Below are positions 62,640 through 64,000 of a DNA stretch of 64,000 bases, piece after piece (the first letter of the stretch is position 1; each line of letters opens with the position of its first letter). The position numbers and the translations under genes were made by a program. The notes under the pieces were generated by a model. That model saw nothing but the letters and a program-made list of their open reading frames with translations, was not told the origin of the DNA and did not search any database. This DNA is from Pseudonocardia broussonetiae (GTDB lineage: Bacteria > Actinomycetota > Actinomycetes > Mycobacteriales > Pseudonocardiaceae). The DNA lies in the NCBI RefSeq assembly GCF_013155125.1, contig NZ_CP053564.1, positions 6,579,501 through 6,643,500 on the forward strand, written 5' to 3'.

Positions 62640-62981
62640 TCAGCTCTCCAGGGCGTTGTCGGTGGCGATCAGTTCGTCGATGCGGGCGATGCGGCCGCGC
62701 CAGACCTGCTCCAGCTCGGTGAGCATCGAGCCCACCGACCGCACCGCCGCCACGTCGCCGCTGGCCAGCTGCTCGCGGCCGTTGCGCCGCTTGGTGAGCA
62801 GACCGGCCTTCTCGAGGACGGCGACGTGCTTCTGCACCGCGGCGAAGCTCATGTCGTAGCGCGCCGCGAGCGCGGAGACCGAGTGCTCCCCGGCCAGCAC
62901 GCGGCGCATGATGTCGCGCCTCGTGCGGTCGGCGAGGGCGTGGAACAGGGCGTCGGCCCGGTCCTCGTCGTCCTCGGTCAT
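62640..62981 (-). CDS. ArsR family helix-turn-helix repressor
   Basis: A 113-residue winged-helix repressor. DALFHALADRTRRDIMRRVLAGEHSV leads into the recognition region ALAARYDMSFAAVQKHVAVLEKAG, then the wing LLTKRRNGREQ. No metal-binding cysteines are present, so it belongs to the SRPBCC-associated group rather than the arsenic sensors. The ATG at 62981 is preceded by a promoter-like TATATT only 6 bp upstream, pointing to a leaderless mRNA. An upstream in-frame ATG lies inside the -10 region and is unlikely. It is cotranscribed with the SRPBCC gene 1 bp downstream. Confidence 0.92.
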   Translation of the reverse strand: MTEDDEDRADALFHALADRTRRDIMRRVLAGEHSVSALAARYDMSFAAVQKHVAVLEKAGLLTKRRNGREQLASGDVAAVRSVGSMLTELEQVWRGRIARIDELIATDNALES

Positions 62982-62987
62982 GACACC

Positions 62988-63015
62988 AATATACAACCGA
63001 TCGGTTGTACGTCAA
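62988..63015 (-). promoter_or_regulatory. Promoter with palindromic operator filling the spacer
   Basis: On the minus strand TTGACG (63015-63010) and TATATT (62993-62988) are separated by 16 bp. The perfect 18-bp palindrome TACAACCGATCGGTTGTA (62992-63009) fills the spacer and enters the -10 box. The start site would fall on the ATG at 62981, so repression by the ArsR product and leaderless translation are both suggested. Confidence 0.75.
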
Positions 63016-64000
63016 CCCTGTGCTGCCACAACCCCTGCATCTCGCAGCCGCTGCCGCGCCGTCGCCAGCTCCCCCGGCGCGAACAGGGCGGGAAACCGCA
63101 GCGCGACCGTCTCCACCGCGAGGTCGAGCCGCTGCTCCTCCCACAGGCGCCGGAACCCGTCGCTCGGCGTGGCCGAGTTGAGGATCCGGCGGACGGTGTC
63201 GAGCGCACCGAGCTCGTGCACCATCTCGCGCAGCTGGACCGGGTTGTACTGCAGCTCCGCCTGGCACCGCGCGATCATCAGGAACAGGGCGCTCTCCAGC
63301 GTGCCGTCGCCGCCGGTCTGCTCGGCGAAGCCGGCGCCGGAGGTGCGCTCCCCCGACGCCACCTCACCCAGGCGCTGGACGTACCCGCGCAGCGCGTCGC
63401 TGCTGGTGAAGACCTCGCAGCCGAGCTCGGTGAGCCGCGGGAGGTCCGCCTCCTCGGGGTCGAGCTCCAGCACCACCGGCTTGCCCTGGCCGACCTGCAG
63501 GCCGTCGGGCCAGAACGCCTCGGCGACGGCGAGCACCTTGCCGGTCTCGGCGTCGGTGATCTCCTCGTCGAGCAGCGGGCGGGCGTAACCGAGGCCGGCG
63601 AGCTCCTCGACCAGCGCCGCCACCTCCGCGGTGCGGGGGTCCGGCGGTGCGGCGTCCTCGGTGACCTCCACCGGCACGAGCACCCGGGACTCCGGGAGGA
63701 CGCCGGCCATCAGCTCGCCCAGGAACTCGTTGGCCGCCGCGGACAGCAGCTTGCGGCGGGCCGCGAGGAACTTCGGGTAGTCCTGGATCCGCCACAGGCC
63801 GTCGGGGATCCACTGCGACTCGCGCGTCGCCAGTCCGGGCAGGTACTCCCCCGGCTCGCGACCGTGCAGCGCCGTGGCCGTCGACGGCGTCACGAAGGCG
63901 TAGTTCGCCACGGAGTTGATCTCGGCCCGCGAGTAGCCGGCGTGCGCCAGCAGCGCGCGCGGGAAGATCTCGTGCACCTCGATCGCGCCGGTGTCGGCGC
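63012..64000 (-). CDS. DUF1524 (GmrSD-like) protein, partial (5' end outside window)
   Basis: The C-terminal 329 residues of a larger protein that runs off the right edge. The first visible part, IEVHEIFPRALLAHAG, is the HNH-like DUF1524 motif (HxIFP) of GmrSD-type and DUF262-linked proteins. INSVANYAFVTPSTATALHGREPGEYLP continues that domain, whose Asn residues are part of the active site. A further about 240 residues form a tail with no family I recognise, including VLAVAEAFWPDGLQVGQGKP and VVLELDPEEAD. The N-terminal DUF262 half is presumably upstream but cannot be seen. The product may be a modified-DNA restriction nuclease. It ends in the ArsR -35 box. Confidence 0.75.
   Translation of the reverse strand, partial: ADTGAIEVHEIFPRALLAHAGYSRAEINSVANYAFVTPSTATALHGREPGEYLPGLATRESQWIPDGLWRIQDYPKFLAARRKLLSAAANEFLGELMAGVLPESRVLVPVEVTEDAAPPDPRTAEVAALVEELAGLGYARPLLDEEITDAETGKVLAVAEAFWPDGLQVGQGKPVVLELDPEEADLPRLTELGCEVFTSSDALRGYVQRLGEVASGERTSGAGFAEQTGGDGTLESALFLMIARCQAELQYNPVQLREMVHELGALDTVRRILNSATPSDGFRRLWEEQRLDLAVETVALRFPALFAPGELATARQRLRDAGVVAAQG

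Overview
The window is a dense, very GC-rich chromosome segment with many GTG starts, almost no intergenic space and no tRNA, rRNA, insertion sequence or CRISPR array that I could find. Codon use is strongly G/C-ending throughout. An SCO5389-type protein beside its ATPase, DUF3558 and DUF1232 proteins, and a recC-recB-recD gene order all point to Actinomycetota. My best guess is a Pseudonocardia-like member of the Pseudonocardiales, which is inference rather than proof.

Left part (1-28 kb): an acetaldehyde dehydrogenase/4-hydroxy-2-oxovalerate aldolase pair (the end of a meta-cleavage pathway, aldolase cut by the window edge), a PEBP-like protein, oxidoreductases, a TPP enzyme, a PadR regulator, the SCO5389-like protein with its CooC/MinD-type ATPase, an MFS transporter, a PAC2 protein, a patatin/SnoaL fusion, a secreted RTX-like protein, a transketolase-like E1 enzyme divergent from an Lrp/AsnC regulator, and a BCCT transporter. 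It ends with two tandem membrane Ser/Thr kinases that follow a phosphoglucomutase gene.

Middle part (28-46 kb): a DNA-end-processing island. recC-recB-recD run on the plus strand. On the minus strand, in transcription order, lie a HerA-like ATPase (HAS barrel plus DUF87-type ATPase), sbcD (Mre11 family), sbcC (Rad50 family) and a NurA-like nuclease. This is the order of the archaeal herA-mre11-rad50-nurA operon, broken here by one oppositely oriented glyoxalase-like gene and a strong hairpin. It is the most striking arrangement in the window.

Right part (46-64 kb): a Tm-1-like/PEP-hydrolase-like/SRPBCC operon with overlapping genes and a secreted or anchored thermonuclease. Next is a divergent NAD/ADP-ribose-themed locus: an ADP-ribosylglycohydrolase and an ARPP-1-like protein on one side, an NrtR regulator coupled to a NYN-LOTUS RNase-like protein on the other, with two tandem palindromes between them. 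Then come a PLD-nuclease/helicase/DUF3427 protein, a TetR-controlled oxidoreductase, PabC, a methyltransferase, an AraC regulator, a glycosyltransferase family 9 protein, an ArsR-SRPBCC pair under a promoter whose spacer is a perfect palindrome, and a truncated DUF1524 (GmrSD-like) protein at the right edge.
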